64,000 bases of DNA, from contig CAWEME010000035.1 of the NCBI GenBank assembly GCA_963810055.1, positions 124,001-188,000 on the forward strand. Direction: 5' to 3'. Of this stretch, positions 53,902 through 63,267 are shown in pieces; position 1 is the first letter of the stretch, and every line of letters begins with the position of its first letter. The position numbers and the translations under genes are program-made. Under the pieces are notes generated by a model. The model had not been told where the DNA came from and searched no databases. It was given only the letters and a program-made list of their open reading frames with translations. This stretch comes from REEB95 sp963810055 (lineage in GTDB: Bacteria > Pseudomonadota > Alphaproteobacteria > ATCC43930 > CGMCC-115725).

Positions 53902-54792
53902 ATGACAGGAAAGACCGTGGGCGTGATCGGGCTGGGCATAATGGGCGGCGCGATCTCCGCCAATCTGGTGAAGCGCGGCTTCGCCGTGCGCGGATTCGAT
54001 GTCAGCGGAGAAGCGGTCCAACGCCTCCAGGCGAATGGCGGGGCGCCGGTCAAGGCGGCGGAGGATGCGGCTTCGGGCGCGGACGCCGTGCTGACGTCGC
54101 TGCCCTCGGTCAAGGCGCTCGAGGCCACAGTCAAGGCCTTGCTCAAGCGCCCGCGCGCGGGGCTGGTGGTGGCCGAGCTTTCCACCTTTCCCATCGCGGA
54201 CAAGGAGAAGGCGCGCAGAGACCTGGCCAAGGGCGGGATCACGCTGCTCGATTGTCCCTTGAGCGGCACCGGCTCCCAGGCCGCGACCGGCGATCTCGTG
54301 GTCTTTGCCAGCGGCGATCGACCGGCCTATGAGCGCATCAAGGACGTGTTCGCGGGCTTTTCGCGGGCGAGCCATTATCTCGGGCCTTTCGGCAATGGCA
54401 GCAAGATGAAGTTCGTCGCCAACCTCCTGGTGGCGATCCACAACGTGGCGAGCGCCGAGGCGATGGTGCTCGGCATGAAGGCCGGGCTCGATCCCGACGA
54501 CATCGTGCGCGTGATCTCCTCGGGCGCGGGCAACAGCCGCGTCTTCGAGCTGCGCGCGCCGCTGATGGCGAAGGGCGTCTACAAGCCGGCGACGATGAAA
54601 AACGAGGTCTGGACCAAGGATCTGAAGATCATCGGCGCCTTCGCCAAGGCGCTGAAGGTGGACACGCCGCTTTTCGGCAAGATCGCCGCGCTCAACCGGG
54701 AGGTCCTGAAGCAGGGCTATGGCGACAGCGACACCGCCGCGATCTGCGCCGTGTTGGAAAAGCGGGCGAAGGTGAAGCGGAAGGGCGGCTGA
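53902..54792 (+). CDS. 3-hydroxyisobutyrate-dehydrogenase-like NAD(P) oxidoreductase
   Basis: 296 residues of the beta-hydroxyacid dehydrogenase family: the Rossmann start VGVIGLGIMGGAISANLVKRGF, the substrate motif LLDCPLSGTGSQAATGDLVV, and the catalytic Lys in FGNGSKMKFVANLLVAIHN. The ATPase gene ends just before it, so it belongs to the Liv operon. It may oxidise a hydroxyacid brought in or made from the imported substrate. Confidence 0.9.
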   Translation: MTGKTVGVIGLGIMGGAISANLVKRGFAVRGFDVSGEAVQRLQANGGAPVKAAEDAASGADAVLTSLPSVKALEATVKALLKRPRAGLVVAELSTFPIADKEKARRDLAKGGITLLDCPLSGTGSQAATGDLVVFASGDRPAYERIKDVFAGFSRASHYLGPFGNGSKMKFVANLLVAIHNVASAEAMVLGMKAGLDPDDIVRVISSGAGNSRVFELRAPLMAKGVYKPATMKNEVWTKDLKIIGAFAKALKVDTPLFGKIAALNREVLKQGYGDSDTAAICAVLEKRAKVKRKGG

Positions 54793-54953
54793 GAAGCGGA
54801 CCGGCGAAAAAGCCAAGTCCTTGAAGGGCTTGAGACAAATTGGGTTCGTTTGGCAGAATTTAACTTTTCGCACCCGTCCTCCCGCCCGGCCGAAGCAATG
54901 GCCTGGCGAAGGACAACGGTGGGGCGCCGGATTCTATTTCACCGGAAGCACGG

Positions 54954-55923
54954 CTATTTGATCGCCATCGGGTTGACCGGCGAGCCGACGGCCTTGGTGA
55001 TCGGCAAGGGCGGTCCGCAGAAGAAGAACTCGTACACCTTGTCCTGGGCGCAATCCTCGGCCAGCTCCTCGAGATAGAAGATTTCGCCCATGGTCAGGCC
55101 CATCATCGGGATCACCACCCAATGCCAGGGCTGGAAGGCGTCCTTGGTCTCGTTGGGCCGCACCTCGCAGCCCCAGGTGTCGGTGCAGATGGCGGCGATC
55201 TCGCTCTTGTAAATCCATTCGCAGGTCTCGAAGGCGAGGCCCGGCGCGTCGCCGCCGGCATAACCGCCCCACTCGCCGGTCTTGAGGCGCTGTCCCATCT
55301 GGCCGGTGCGCACGATGACGAAGTCGCCGCGCTTCACCTCGACCTTCTGCGCTTTCGCGGTGGCGATCGAGATCCTCCGTCGTGATCGCCGTTCCGTCCT
55401 CGAGATAATCGAGCTTGCAGTGCCGCGCGACGTCGAGCAGCACGCCGCGCCCGACCATGCGCGCCTTGGTCTTCTCGATGCCGTTCTTGGCGGCGCCGCT
55501 GGAATCGACCAACTTCGCGTCGTAACCGTTCCACATCTTGTCGTCGTAGAAGATATGGCCGAGCGCGTCCCATTGCGTCCCGCATTGGAGCGGCATCGAG
55601 ACCGCGTCGTCGGCGTAGCGGATACCGCCGCTGTCCTGCCGGCCCGCCACCGCGTCGGTGCCGGTCGCCAGCATGGTGTGGACCGGGTTGTGGCGGTTGC
55701 CCCACAGGCCTTTCTGCGGGCCGTTGCTGTCGTAAGGCAAAGCGAGGGAGAAAATCTTGCCCTTGCGGATAAGCCGCGCCGCGGCGGCCACATCCGTCGG
55801 CGTCACGTAATTGAGCGTGCCGAGCTCGTCATCGGGTCCCCATTTGCCCCAGCTTTTGAGGCGCTCCGCCGTCTTGCGCAGATGGGCCATGTCGAAGGTC
55901 TTGGCGTCGTAACGTCGCGGCAT
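54954..55923 (-). CDS. Cyclase-family (KynB-like) metal hydrolase, one frameshift
   Basis: About 322 residues after repair. The N-terminus matches the cyclase family (WGPDDELGTLNYVTPTDVAAAARLI). The metal-binding core includes GTQWDALGH and later GDFVIVRTGQMG and DTWGCEVRPNE. The frame breaks near 55369, in GATCGAGATC: removing one base joins ITTEDL to IATAKAQKVEVKRGDF. The second frame ends at TAG 54954-54956. Relatives hydrolyse cyclic or aryl formamides or related ring compounds. Confidence 0.82.
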
Positions 55924-56089
55924 TGTCGGTCTCTCCCTGCGTTGCCTGTTTAAGCCCGGCTTTTACCGACTTTAGCCCATGTTGCGGACGAATAGAAATC
56001 GCCACCACGCCCTATCCCGGGGTTGCTTTAGGCTTGGCTAGGGGCTTCCATAACCGCTCGTCCGGCAAACCCCGAAGGAGACGCATCCG

Positions 56090-57091
56090 ATGAAATTCCG
56101 AACGCTGGGTCGCAACGGACCGAAAGTGTCCGCGATTGGCCTGGGCTGCATGGGGATGTCCGACTTCTACGGCCCGGCGGAGCGGCCGGAGAGTCTCGCC
56201 ACCATCGCGGCGGCGCTCGATGCCGGCGTCACCTTGCTCGATACCGGCGACTTCTACGGCATGGGCCATAACGAAATGCTCATCGCGGAGGCGTTGCGCG
56301 GGCGCAAACGCGAATCCCTGCAACTCAGCGTGAAATTCGGCGCGATGCGCGCCCCCAACGGCGAGTGGCAGGGTTACGACGCGCGGCCGCAAGCGGTGAA
56401 GAATTTCACCGCCTACAGCCTGAAACGCCTCGGCACCGATTACATCGACATCTACCGCCCGGCGCGGCTCGATCCCGCCGTGCCGATCGAGGATACCATC
56501 GGCGCGATTGCCGACCTTGTCCGCGCCGGTTATGTGCGTCATATCGGCTTGTCGGAGATGGGGGCGGATACCATCCGCCGCGCCCATGCCGTCCATCCCA
56601 TCGCCGATTTGCAGATCGAGTACTCGCTGCTGTCGCGCGGCATCGAGGACGGGATTCTGCCCGTCTGCCGCGAACTCGGCATCGGCATCACCGCCTACGG
56701 CGTGTTGTCGCGCGGGCTCATCAGCGGGCATTGGACGGCACCCAAGGGCGGCGCCAAGGATTTCCGCAGCCATAGCCCGCGTTTCCAGGGCGAGAACGCC
56801 GCGAAAAATCTGGCGCTGGTCGAAACCTTGCGCAAAATCGCCACCGCCAAGGGAGCGTCAGTCGCGCAGATCGCGATTGCCTGGGTCCTGGCTCAGGGCG
56901 AGGACATCGTGCCGCTGGTCGGCGCGCGCCGGCGCGATCGCCTCGCGGAATCCCTTGGCGCGCTCGACCTCAAGCTCGACCGGAAGGATCTGGAATCCAT
57001 CACCCGCGTCGTGCCCAAGGGTGCGGCATCGGGCGAGCGTTACGCCCCGGCGGGAATGGCGACGCTCGACAGCGAACGGAAGACGCCTTAG
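56090..57091 (+). CDS. Aldo/keto reductase
   Basis: 333 residues of the AKR superfamily: an N-terminal FRTLGRNGPKVSAIGLGCMGM, Asp and Tyr of the active site in LLDTGDFYGMGHNEML, Lys in LQLSVKFGAM, the strand YIDIYRPARLDP (the usual catalytic His position is replaced by Pro-Ala, as in several bacterial AKRs), and IGLSEMGADTIRRAHAVHPI. NADPH-dependent reduction of a carbonyl compound is expected; the substrate is unknown. Confidence 0.92.
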   Translation: MKFRTLGRNGPKVSAIGLGCMGMSDFYGPAERPESLATIAAALDAGVTLLDTGDFYGMGHNEMLIAEALRGRKRESLQLSVKFGAMRAPNGEWQGYDARPQAVKNFTAYSLKRLGTDYIDIYRPARLDPAVPIEDTIGAIADLVRAGYVRHIGLSEMGADTIRRAHAVHPIADLQIEYSLLSRGIEDGILPVCRELGIGITAYGVLSRGLISGHWTAPKGGAKDFRSHSPRFQGENAAKNLALVETLRKIATAKGASVAQIAIAWVLAQGEDIVPLVGARRRDRLAESLGALDLKLDRKDLESITRVVPKGAASGERYAPAGMATLDSERKTP

Positions 57092-57115
57092 CCGCGTCCG
57101 GCTTGAACTTTCGGC

Positions 57116-57982
57116 TCAGCCCGATTTCCCCGGCCCGAGGAAGGCCTGGAGCGTGTCGATGGCGTTGCCCGGTGCGCCCCGCGCCTTGAAGGCTTCGGCC
57201 AGATCGGCGTAGAGCCGGGCCATGCCGGCGTAGATTTCGCCGCCGCCGGGCACATCCGCGAGATAGGCCGAGATCTCCTCCATCTCGGCGACCCAGCGAT
57301 AGGATTTGGGATACATCTCGGGCACGCGTTTTTGAATCCAGGCCAGCAATTGCGGCAGGCTCGACGCGACCTCGCGCTTGAGCTCGTCCGCGACGCCGGC
57401 CTGCGTCGCGCCCAGGATCATTTCGCTCGCCAAGGCCACCACGCCCTTGGTGAAGCCGGCATAGGAGAGCTTGAAGGCCGAGGCGACGCCGACATCGCCC
57501 GGCAGCACGCGTATGTCCAGGCCATAACGCGTCAACTGCGTCACCGCCTGTGCGGCCGGGCCGGAGACATAGATGCGCGGGCCGGCATCCTCGCCCTTGG
57601 GCGGGCCGCCGACGATGCCGCCATCGGCGAAGGGACAGCCGGTGGGCGCCAGGATCGCCGCCACCGCGCGCGCGGTTTGGGGTGCGATGGCGTTGCAATC
57701 GATATAGACCGGCTTGCGCGCAACCGCCTGGAGCGCCGGGGCGAGAAGCCGCGCCAGATCGCGCGCCGATCCGGGCGGCACCACCGAAAGCATGAAATCG
57801 GCGCCGTCGAGAAGATCGCGGTCGTCGTCGAAGGCTTCGGCGCCGGCGGCTTGGGCGCGGGCGGCGCTGGCGGAACTCCGTCCCGTGAGCGAGGTGCGGA
57901 TGCGGGCGCCGCGCTCCTTGAGCCTGCGGGCAAGCCCGCTCCCCATTTCGCCCATCGCGATCACCACCACGGTCGGTCCCAT
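57116..57982 (-). CDS. 6-phosphogluconate-dehydrogenase-like oxidoreductase (DUF1932-type C-terminus)
   Basis: 288 residues from the second ATG (57982), preferred because GAGAGGACAG precedes it; an upstream ATG at 58000 would add six. The Rossmann fold starts VVVIAMGEMGSGLARRLKERG (A-x-G-x-M-G instead of GxGxMG), followed by DFMLSVVPPG and FADGGIVGGPP. The C-terminal helical domain has FKLSYAGFTKGVVALASEM, with the conserved Lys. This resembles NAD(P)-binding proteins acting on hydroxyacids. Confidence 0.85.
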   Translation of the reverse strand: MGPTVVVIAMGEMGSGLARRLKERGARIRTSLTGRSSASAARAQAAGAEAFDDDRDLLDGADFMLSVVPPGSARDLARLLAPALQAVARKPVYIDCNAIAPQTARAVAAILAPTGCPFADGGIVGGPPKGEDAGPRIYVSGPAAQAVTQLTRYGLDIRVLPGDVGVASAFKLSYAGFTKGVVALASEMILGATQAGVADELKREVASSLPQLLAWIQKRVPEMYPKSYRWVAEMEEISAYLADVPGGGEIYAGMARLYADLAEAFKARGAPGNAIDTLQAFLGPGKSG

Positions 57983-58083
57983 CGTCTGTCCTCTCTTCAA
58001 ACTCCCGTGAGCGGGATTGCGGAATCGTCCCCTAAGGGCCAGATTCAGCCTGTCGCCCCGATCGACAATAAACGGAGAACACC

Positions 58084-58737
58084 ATGTGGTCGATGGCCCG
58101 CAAGTCGCTCGATATGCCCAAGCCCGGCGAGGCGCTGCCCGGCCGCCAAGCCGCGATGCCGGTTCCGGATCGGCATTTCATCAACGGCCACGGGCTCAAG
58201 CCGCCCTTTCCCGCGGGGCTGGAGACGGCGATTTTCGGGCTCGGCTGCTTCTGGGGCGCGGAGAAGGCGTTCTGGAATCTGCCCGGGGTCTATACGACCG
58301 CGGTGGGCTATGCCGGCGGCCAGACCCCCAACCCGACCTACGAGGAAGTGTGCTCCGGCCGCACCGGCCATACCGAGGCGGTGCTGGTGGCGTTCGACCC
58401 GAAGAAGATAGCTTACGAGCAATTGCTCAAGACCTTCTGGGAGGGCCACAACCCGACCCAGGGCATGCGCCAGGGCAACGACGTCGGCACGCAATACCGC
58501 TCCGCCATCTATTGGACCAACCCCGCGCAGCAGAAGCTCGCCGAGGCCTCGCGCGAGGCTTATGGCAAGATGCTCGGCAAGGCGGGCTTAAGCGCCATCA
58601 CCACCGAAATCCGCGAAGCGCCCGAATTCTATTATGCCGAGGATTATCACCAGCAATATCTGGGCAAGAACCCGGCGGGTTATTGCGGCCTCGGCGGCAC
58701 CGGGGTTTCCTGTCCCATCGGATTGAAGACCGCGTGA
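58084..58737 (+). CDS. msrA: Peptide methionine sulfoxide reductase MsrA
   Basis: 217 residues with the MsrA catalytic motif FGLGCFWGAEKAFW (Cys55), VGYAGGQTPNPTYEEVCSGRTGH, and YRSAIYWTNPAQQ. It reduces methionine-S-sulfoxide in proteins. The 40-residue N-terminal extension has no signal peptide and is common in alphaproteobacterial MsrA. Confidence 0.95.
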   Translation: MWSMARKSLDMPKPGEALPGRQAAMPVPDRHFINGHGLKPPFPAGLETAIFGLGCFWGAEKAFWNLPGVYTTAVGYAGGQTPNPTYEEVCSGRTGHTEAVLVAFDPKKIAYEQLLKTFWEGHNPTQGMRQGNDVGTQYRSAIYWTNPAQQKLAEASREAYGKMLGKAGLSAITTEIREAPEFYYAEDYHQQYLGKNPAGYCGLGGTGVSCPIGLKTA

Positions 58738-58753
58738 GGCCTGTCGCCGTCCG

Positions 58754-59711
58754 CTAGCGCGGCAGATACAAATACCGGATCGTGGTGCGCCCGACCGCTT
58801 CGAGCGAGGCGGCGGAGCATTTGTCGATCGTGTCCTGGGTGGTGTTGAACCAGGGATCGTATTGAAAGCCGATCACCAGGAAGCTCGGAATGTCGGCATC
58901 GGCCAGCGCATTCTGATCGTCGGAAATCGGCGAGGCCGTAACCTGGGGCACGAATATGTTGGGTGCGACGGCGTTGCCGATGCTCCAGAATTTCTCGACC
59001 TCGCTCCTGGCATAAGCCACCGACGAAGCTTCGGACGGCAGGCGGAGATTGCGGTAGCACACCATGTCGAAAATCGCCGCCGCCGCCGGCTTGGCGCTGC
59101 GGGTAGAAATCCTTCAGATGCTCGGCGAAATAGGGCGAACCCATCGCCCGCCAATGCGGATCGCCGGCGCCGAGGGAAACCGGCCCTTCCTCGCCGTCGA
59201 AGAATACGAAATCCACGCCCACCGGAGGAGGCGAAGGGGCCGCGCGCAACACCCGCGCGGTTTCGAGCAGCAACGCCACGCCCGAGGCCGAATTGTTGGC
59301 GCCGGGCATGATGGCGTTGGGTTTCTTCTTGTCGGCATAGGCGCGGGCGATGCTGTCGTAATGCGTGCCGAGGATGATGCGGTGGGGATTGTCGGGGTAG
59401 AGCCGGGCGACGAGATTGGTCAGGCCGTGGGTCCCGCGCGCCCCTTGATCGACCCAGTGCTGGCGCTGGGTCTTGATCCCGAGCTTGGCCATCTGCTGCT
59501 CGATGTAGCGGAGCGTCTTTTCATGGCCGGGCGTGTCGAGCGAGCGCCGGCCGAAGGAGAGCTGGCGGGCGATGTCGGCGAGCGCGCGTTGGCCGTTCCA
59601 TTGCGAGGGATCGGGCGCCTGGGCGGCGCAAACCGCAACGCCCGCCAGCAACAGCAATCCCGCGAGTGCCAGCCTCAAGGTTATTGCCGCTAACGCGGCG
59701 GGGCGCCTCAT
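58754..59711 (-). CDS. Secreted M28-family metallopeptidase, one frameshift
   Basis: About 318 residues after repair. A signal peptide is at the start (LRLALAGLLLLAGVAVCAAQ). The M28/glutaminyl-cyclase core has LGTHYDSIARA (zinc His and Asp), MPGANNSASGVALLLE and FVFFDGEEGP (Glu). The frame breaks near 59093: deleting one base of the TTGGCG run gives YPQRKPAAAAIFDMV, and the second frame ends at TAG 58754-58756. Probably a periplasmic aminopeptidase or glutaminyl-peptide cyclotransferase. Confidence 0.85.
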
Positions 59712-60346
59712 CGGGGCTTGTTCTCCGGCACGGCGAACAGGCTCGCGGCGCAGGCGAACAACACCAGCGCGAAGACATAGGTGATGGCGCGCGAGCCGAT
59801 GGTGGGGATGAGCCAGAAGGTCGTGAACAGCACGCCGAAGACGTTGCCGATGGTGGAGACGCCATAGACCTCGCCGGCGACGCGGCCGGTCCGGCCGGTC
59901 GAATGCAGCAACAGCCGCACCGCCACCGGCGAGAAAGTGCCGAGCAGCGACAACGGCACCAGGATCAAGGCGGCCGCGGCTATCAGGACAGCGGTTGGTC
60001 CGTCACCGACATGCGCCAGGATCCACGCCATCACCGGATCGGCGGTTTCCGGCACCAGCGCCAGATAGAAAGATGCCAGCAAGGTCGACACCGCGATCAC
60101 GCGCGGCGTCGGATGACGGTCGACCACCGCGCCGCCGGCGAAATAACCGATGGTGAGCGCGCACAGCACCATCGAGATCAGCCCCGCCCAGCTGCCGATG
60201 CCGCCGCCGAAATAAGGAAAGAGATAACGGCTGCCCAGCATCTCGAAGCCCATCAGCACCGCGCCCACGGCAAAGGCGTTGGCGAAGATCGGCGCCGTCA
60301 AGGCGGACCGGGGCCTAACCACGGGTTTTTTTACGGATCGCGCCAT
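59708..60346 (-). CDS. Membrane protein (spermidine-synthase-associated MFS-like domain)
   Basis: 212 residues with about six hydrophobic helices: GAVLMGFEMLGSRYLFPYFG, LILVPLSLLGTFSPVAVRLLL and AGEVYGVSTIGNVFGVLFTT. The FEMLGSRYLFPYFG and GEVYGVSTIGN motifs are those of the membrane half of spermidine-synthase fusion proteins. Here it is a separate gene directly after the spermidine-synthase-like gene (one base apart), so the two likely form a complex. It overlaps the M28 peptidase start by four bases. Confidence 0.75.
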   Translation of the reverse strand: MARSVKKPVVRPRSALTAPIFANAFAVGAVLMGFEMLGSRYLFPYFGGGIGSWAGLISMVLCALTIGYFAGGAVVDRHPTPRVIAVSTLLASFYLALVPETADPVMAWILAHVGDGPTAVLIAAAALILVPLSLLGTFSPVAVRLLLHSTGRTGRVAGEVYGVSTIGNVFGVLFTTFWLIPTIGSRAITYVFALVLFACAASLFAVPENKPR

Positions 60347-60347
60347 T

Positions 60348-61280
60348 TTACTTGTCGGGCCATTTGCGGTTGTGGTTCTCGATCGCCTTGAGGGTTTCGA
60401 CCGGGGCGAAATCGTCGGTCAGCACCTTGGCGTTGGGATCGATGGTGGTGCCCAGATCGGGCGGCAGGCGTTTGCGGTCGCCGAACATCTGGGTCAGATC
60501 GAAGCGGAATTTGTAAGCCGCCTGGCGCTGGGCCGCGATCCGCTGGAGATCGTCGGGCGGGCGCGGCGGGCCGTCATAGGCGATGGTGACGACATTGCCC
60601 TCGGCGACGTAGAAGTCGAGCTGGGGAAAGACCGCATGGATCGTCTTCACCGCCGAATCGAACAGCATGGTCGAAGGCTCGACGTTCTGCGCCACCACGC
60701 CGCCTTCGGCGAGGTGGCTCTTGACCAGCTCATAGAACTCCTTGGTCAGCAGGTGGAAGGGCACGAAGGGGCCGCGATAGGCGTCGATCAGGATGATGTC
60801 GTACTTGTCCTTGGATTCGGACAAAAAGAGGCGGCCGTCGCGGTTGACCACCTTGAAGTTGGGCTCGTCGCTGATGCCGAAATACTTGCGCGACAGCGCG
60901 ACCACGGCGGGATCGAGCTCGACCGAGGTCACCGGCACGTTCGGCAGGAAGCGGTGGAGATACCAGCTGGTGCGCCCGCCGCCGAAGCCGATCTCGAGGA
61001 TCGAATGGATGTTCTTGGGATAGATCAGGCTCTCGGTCATGTAGCGCGTATAAGGGACCGGCAGGTCGCGGTCGTCGAGCGTGTTGTAGATGCTTTCGGT
61101 GTAGATGCGCCGGTTGTAGCCGAAGGTCATGCTGACATAGGGGCCTTCGCGATAGACGTAGATGTTGTTGTAGAGCGACTCGCGCGAATCGATGAGCGTG
61201 CGCGCGGCTTGGGCGTGGGCGGGCGATGCCGCCAACATCCAAGCCAGCATCAGGCAGAAGATGGAAGTGAAGCGCATCAT
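60348..61280 (-). CDS. Spermidine-synthase-like protein with signal peptide
   Basis: 310 residues from ATG 61280, whose ATGA overlaps the previous stop. The N-terminus is a signal peptide or membrane anchor (FTSIFCLMLAWMLAASPAHAQ). The fold is spermidine-synthase-like: ILEIGFGGGRTSWYLHRFLP (SAM-type loop), VELDPAVVALSRKYFG, and the catalytic-region YDIILIDAYRG (D-A-Y in place of D-S-S/T-D). Export would place it in the periplasm without cytoplasmic aminopropyl donor, so a non-polyamine role is likely. Confidence 0.78.
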   Translation of the reverse strand: MMRFTSIFCLMLAWMLAASPAHAQAARTLIDSRESLYNNIYVYREGPYVSMTFGYNRRIYTESIYNTLDDRDLPVPYTRYMTESLIYPKNIHSILEIGFGGGRTSWYLHRFLPNVPVTSVELDPAVVALSRKYFGISDEPNFKVVNRDGRLFLSESKDKYDIILIDAYRGPFVPFHLLTKEFYELVKSHLAEGGVVAQNVEPSTMLFDSAVKTIHAVFPQLDFYVAEGNVVTIAYDGPPRPPDDLQRIAAQRQAAYKFRFDLTQMFGDRKRLPPDLGTTIDPNAKVLTDDFAPVETLKAIENHNRKWPDK

Positions 61281-62083
61281 TTCCCCTTGAACACAGGTTT
61301 GCGTTTTTCCACGAAGGCGCGGCGGCCCTCGATGTAATCCGCGCTGGCGAAGCAGCGCTTGACCAGAGCCTCGCAGCGCGCGCGATCGATCTCCGAGGAG
61401 GGCTTGAGCAATTCCGCGATCACGCCCTTGGTGGCGGATATCGTCAAAGGCGCGTTCTCGGCGATCCGGGCGCAATAATCGCGCGTATAGGCTTCGAGTT
61501 CGGCCACGGGCAGCACGCGGTTGACCAGGCCCATATCCATCGCCTCGGCCGCCGAGAAATGCCGCGCGGTGTAGAAGATCTCCTTGGTATCGGCCGGGCC
61601 GACCAGATCCATCAGCTTCTTGATGTCGGACCAGCGGTAGGACACGCCGAGCCGCGCCGCCGGGATGGCGAAGCGCCCGCTATCCGCCGCCAGGCGCAGA
61701 TCGCAGGAAAGCGCCACGCCCAGGCCGCCGCCGATGCAGAAGCCGTGGATCATGGCGATGGTCGGCTTGGGGCAGGATTGAATCCGCGTCACCGCGGTTT
61801 CGCCGACTTGGTCGTAATGCGCGATCTGTTCGGGAGATGCTCGCACTTTCTCGAATTCGGAAACGTCGGCGCCGGAGATGAAGGCCTCCTCGCCCGCGCC
61901 GCGCAGCACCACGACGCGGATGGCGGGATCGCTCTCGAAGCGGTCGAGGATCGCCGGGATCGCCGCCCACATGTCGAGCGACAGGGCGTTGCGCTTGCCC
62001 TGGTTGTTGAACACCATCCAGCCGATCGCGCCCTCGGCCTGCGCCAGGAGGCGCGGCGTCGGCGAAATCGCATCGGCGCTCAT
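61277..62083 (-). CDS. Enoyl-CoA hydratase/isomerase
   Basis: 268 residues, crotonase fold: EEAFISGADVSEFEKV and HGFCIGGGLGVALSCDLRLA form the oxyanion hole; the catalytic-loop region is IPAARLGVSYRWSDIKKL. The Glu/Gly pair of true hydratases is not conserved here, so an isomerase or hydrolase role is possible. It overlaps the CoA-transferase gene upstream, making a CoA-ester operon. Confidence 0.88.
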   Translation of the reverse strand: MSADAISPTPRLLAQAEGAIGWMVFNNQGKRNALSLDMWAAIPAILDRFESDPAIRVVVLRGAGEEAFISGADVSEFEKVRASPEQIAHYDQVGETAVTRIQSCPKPTIAMIHGFCIGGGLGVALSCDLRLAADSGRFAIPAARLGVSYRWSDIKKLMDLVGPADTKEIFYTARHFSAAEAMDMGLVNRVLPVAELEAYTRDYCARIAENAPLTISATKGVIAELLKPSSEIDRARCEALVKRCFASADYIEGRRAFVEKRKPVFKGK

Positions 62084-63267
62084 ACCACCCCCTCGTTCCT
62101 CAATCGTGAAATATCCTGGCCCTGATAGCCCAGCTCGCGCAGCACTTGGTCAGTATGCTCGCCGCGCTCGGGCGCGGGACCGCGCATTTCCCAGGGCGTG
62201 CGCGACAGGCTCACCGCTTGCCCGACCAGCTCGATCTCGCCGAGCTTCGGGTGCTTCACCTTGCGCGCCATTTTCAAATGCTTCACTTGGGGATCGGCGA
62301 ACACCTCGTTCATCTTGTAGATCGGCCCCGCGGGCACGCCGGCCTTGGTCAGCAGCTCGATCCATTCGGCCGAACTCTTGGCCGGCGTGATCTTGGCGAT
62401 CAGATCGTTGAGCTTGTCGCGGTTCTTGCGCCGCGCCTCGGCCGTCGAATAATCGGGATCGGCCGGCAGATCCGGCCGACCGATGGCGGCGCAAAGCCGG
62501 CGGTAAAGCTCCTCGCCCGCGGTGGCGATGTTGATGAAGCCGTCCTTGGTCGGGAACACGCCGGTCGGGATGCTGGTCGGATGGTTGTTGCCGGCCTGGC
62601 CGGGGATTTCGTGCTTCACCAGCCAGCGCGCCGCCTGGAAATCGAGCATCGCGATCTGCGAAGACAGGAGCGAGGATTCCACATACTGGCCCTCGCCCGA
62701 TTCCTCGCGCTCCAAAAGCGCGATCAGAATTCCCATGGCGGCGAAGATGCCGGCGGTGAGATCGGCGATGGGTATGCCGACGCGCACCGGGCCCTGCCCC
62801 GGCAGTCCGGTGATGGCCATGAGCCCGCCCATGCCCTGGGCGATCTGGTCGACGCCCGGGCGCTCGCGATAGGGGCCGTCCTGGCCGAAGCCCGAGATGC
62901 TGGCATAGACCAGGCGCGGATTGACCGGCTTCAGGCTCTCGTAATCGACGCCGAGGCGGAATTTCACGTCGGGACGGAAATTCTCGACCAGCACGTCGGC
63001 CCCCGCCACCAGCTTCTTCAGGATGGCCACGCCTTCTGGTTTCTTCAGATCGAGCGTCAGGCTGCGCTTGTTGCGGTGGATGTTCTGGAAATCCGGGCCG
63101 TTGCGGTCGCCGCCCAGGCCGCCGTCGCCCTTGGGATCCTCGATCTTGACGACATCGGCGCCCCAATCGGCGAGCTGGCGCACGCAGGTCGGGCCCGCGC
63201 GCACGCGCGAGAGATCGATCACCTTGAAACGCGACAACGGCAGCTTGCTCATGGATTCAATCGCCAT
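62080..63267 (-). CDS. CaiB/BaiF CoA-transferase
   Basis: 395 residues. It starts LSRFKVIDLSRVRAGPTCVRQLADWGADVVKIE and has YASISGFGQDGPYRERPGVDQIAQGMGGLM, where the Asp in GVDQIA is the expected catalytic aspartate. It transfers CoA between acids. It overlaps the hydratase gene on one side and the MFS gene on the other, so the three are one operon. Confidence 0.92.
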   Translation of the reverse strand: MAIESMSKLPLSRFKVIDLSRVRAGPTCVRQLADWGADVVKIEDPKGDGGLGGDRNGPDFQNIHRNKRSLTLDLKKPEGVAILKKLVAGADVLVENFRPDVKFRLGVDYESLKPVNPRLVYASISGFGQDGPYRERPGVDQIAQGMGGLMAITGLPGQGPVRVGIPIADLTAGIFAAMGILIALLEREESGEGQYVESSLLSSQIAMLDFQAARWLVKHEIPGQAGNNHPTSIPTGVFPTKDGFINIATAGEELYRRLCAAIGRPDLPADPDYSTAEARRKNRDKLNDLIAKITPAKSSAEWIELLTKAGVPAGPIYKMNEVFADPQVKHLKMARKVKHPKLGEIELVGQAVSLSRTPWEMRGPAPERGEHTDQVLRELGYQGQDISRLRNEGVV

